Part shown: in pieces, positions 5,653 through 6,454 of the stretch
Layout of the letters: each line of letters opens with the position of its first letter
Numbering within the stretch: the first letter of the stretch is position 1
From: Desulfobulbaceae bacterium
Lineage (GTDB): Bacteria > Desulfobacterota > Desulfobulbia > Desulfobulbales > Desulfocapsaceae
DNA: 6,454 bases
Assembly (NCBI GenBank): GCA_027067035.1
Contig: JAMOMO010000412.1
Coordinates: 1 to 6,454 of the forward strand
Reading direction: 5' to 3'
Translations under genes and position numbers: made by a program
The notes under the pieces: model-generated
The model's database searches: none
Seen by the model: the letters and a program-made list of their open reading frames with translations, nothing else
Told to the model about the DNA's origin: nothing

Positions 5653-6454
5653 CTAAAACTGGGAGAGGAAACGAAGATCGTTTTCATAATAGAGTCGAAT
5701 ATCATCTATGCCGTATTTGAGCATGGCGATTCGTTCTATTCCTAGACCAAAGGCAAATCCACTGTAGACTTCAGGGTTATAGCCGACTTTTTTAAAGACT
5801 TCAGGGTCAATCATTCCGGCACCAAGAATCTCAAGCCAGCCTGTACGTTTACAGACGCGGCAGCCTGAGCCGCCACAGATAACACAGGCAATATCAACCT
5901 CAGCACTTGGTTCCGTAAACGGGAAGAAGCTGGGCCGAAATCGCAGCTCAAGCTCCTTGTCAAACATCTTCTGAGTGAAGATGGTGAGGACGCCTTTAAG
6001 ATCCGCAAAGGAAACATTTTTGTCCACCAGAAACCCTTCAACCTGATGAAACATGGGCGTATGGGTGATGTCTGAGTCACAGCGATACACCTTACCAGGA
6101 GCGATTACTCTCAGAGGCGGCTGCTGGCTTTCCATGATTCTGGCCTGCATGGGGGAGGTGTGGGTCCGAAGCAGGATTGAATCACTCACATAGAAAGTGT
6201 CGTGCATATCCCGGGCAGGGTGATGGGCCGGAATGTTGAGTGCCTCAAAATTGTAGTGGTCATGTTCAACATCAGGACCTTCCGCCACAGCAAAACCCAG
6301 TCCTTCAAAAATCGAACAGACTTCGTTCATAATCTGGGTTACAGGGTGGAGTTTACCGGTGACCGGTCTGCGTCCGGGCAGGGTCAGATCAATGGCATCA
6401 TTTTGCTGCAGGGAATCGCTGCCTGAAGAGAGAGCGGTCTGTTTTTCGCTGTAC
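5653..6454 (-). CDS. pheS: Phenylalanine-tRNA ligase alpha subunit (3' part, start beyond the window)
   Basis: Partial: 266 codons are visible and the frame stays open to the right edge, so the methionine at 6330 is internal. The lost N-terminus, about 70-80 residues by comparison with usual PheS length, would hold most of the tRNA-binding coiled coil. Visible parts include DLTLPGRRPVTGKLHPVTQI, class II motif 1 around GPDVEHDHYNFEALNIP with HPARDMHDTFY, and motif 2 from RTHTSPMQARIM to VYRCDSDITHTPMFHQVEGF. PSFFPFTEPSAEVD, the Phe-pocket region GWLEILGAGM, and motif 3 FAFGLGIERIAMLKYGIDDIR follow. This subunit carries the aminoacylation site for phenylalanine. Between 5886 and 5851 it has a CxxC-x4-CxxC cluster absent from E. 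coli PheS but familiar in Desulfobacterota and other lineages; metal binding there is possible, not shown. It leads the pheS-pheT-ihfA-merR operon. Confidence 0.98.
   Translation of the reverse strand, partial: YSEKQTALSSGSDSLQQNDAIDLTLPGRRPVTGKLHPVTQIMNEVCSIFEGLGFAVAEGPDVEHDHYNFEALNIPAHHPARDMHDTFYVSDSILLRTHTSPMQARIMESQQPPLRVIAPGKVYRCDSDITHTPMFHQVEGFLVDKNVSFADLKGVLTIFTQKMFDKELELRFRPSFFPFTEPSAEVDIACVICGGSGCRVCKRTGWLEILGAGMIDPEVFKKVGYNPEVYSGFAFGLGIERIAMLKYGIDDIRLYYENDLRFLSQF

Noticed and set aside
1..6454. CRISPR arrays, insertion sequences, tandem repeats
   Set aside because: No repeated unit of useful length, transposase or terminal inverted repeat was seen on either strand.

Overview
The window looks like a chromosomal segment of a Gram-negative bacterium of moderate GC. 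My best guess is a sulfate-reducing or sulfur-cycling Desulfobacterota member of the Desulfobulbales type. This rests on the gene order pheS-pheT-ihfA-merR-tRNA-Pro, on the PheS carrying a four-cysteine insert, and on the general protein style. The lineage call is inference; the gene identities are much firmer.

Right side (about 2355-6454, all minus strand): a housekeeping block. It holds the 3' part of pheS (its start lies beyond the right edge), complete pheT, an IHF alpha subunit gene starting 1 nt after the pheT stop, and a small MerR-type regulator gene 28 nt further on. These look like one operon. A separate tRNA-Pro(GGG) gene follows with its own sigma70-like promoter. Downstream of it is a very strong 19-bp hairpin with A7 on one flank and T7 on the other, which can terminate transcription from both directions.

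Middle (946-2162, plus strand): two small overlapping genes, convergent with the housekeeping block, each encoding a Sec-exported protein of about 200 residues. The first carries a plausible papain-like Cys-His-Glu triad (Cys119, His165, Glu180), reminiscent of the peptidase domain of MOA-type lectins. The second seems to be a diverged paralogue in which the same three positions are Pro, Arg and Asp, that is, an inactive partner. It starts at a TTG that overlaps the first gene's stop codon as TTGA, behind a full AGGAGG ribosome site, so the two are probably translationally coupled. This active/inactive exported pair is the most interesting content of the window.

Left side (1-586, minus strand): a short zinc-ribbon protein gene followed after 36 nt by the first 80 codons of a deviant-Walker-A (MinD/ParA-type) ATPase gene that runs off the left edge. 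Between this pair and the exported pair lies a divergent intergenic region of about 360 bp. It contains two inverted repeats, one of them a compact 17-bp dyad that could be an operator.
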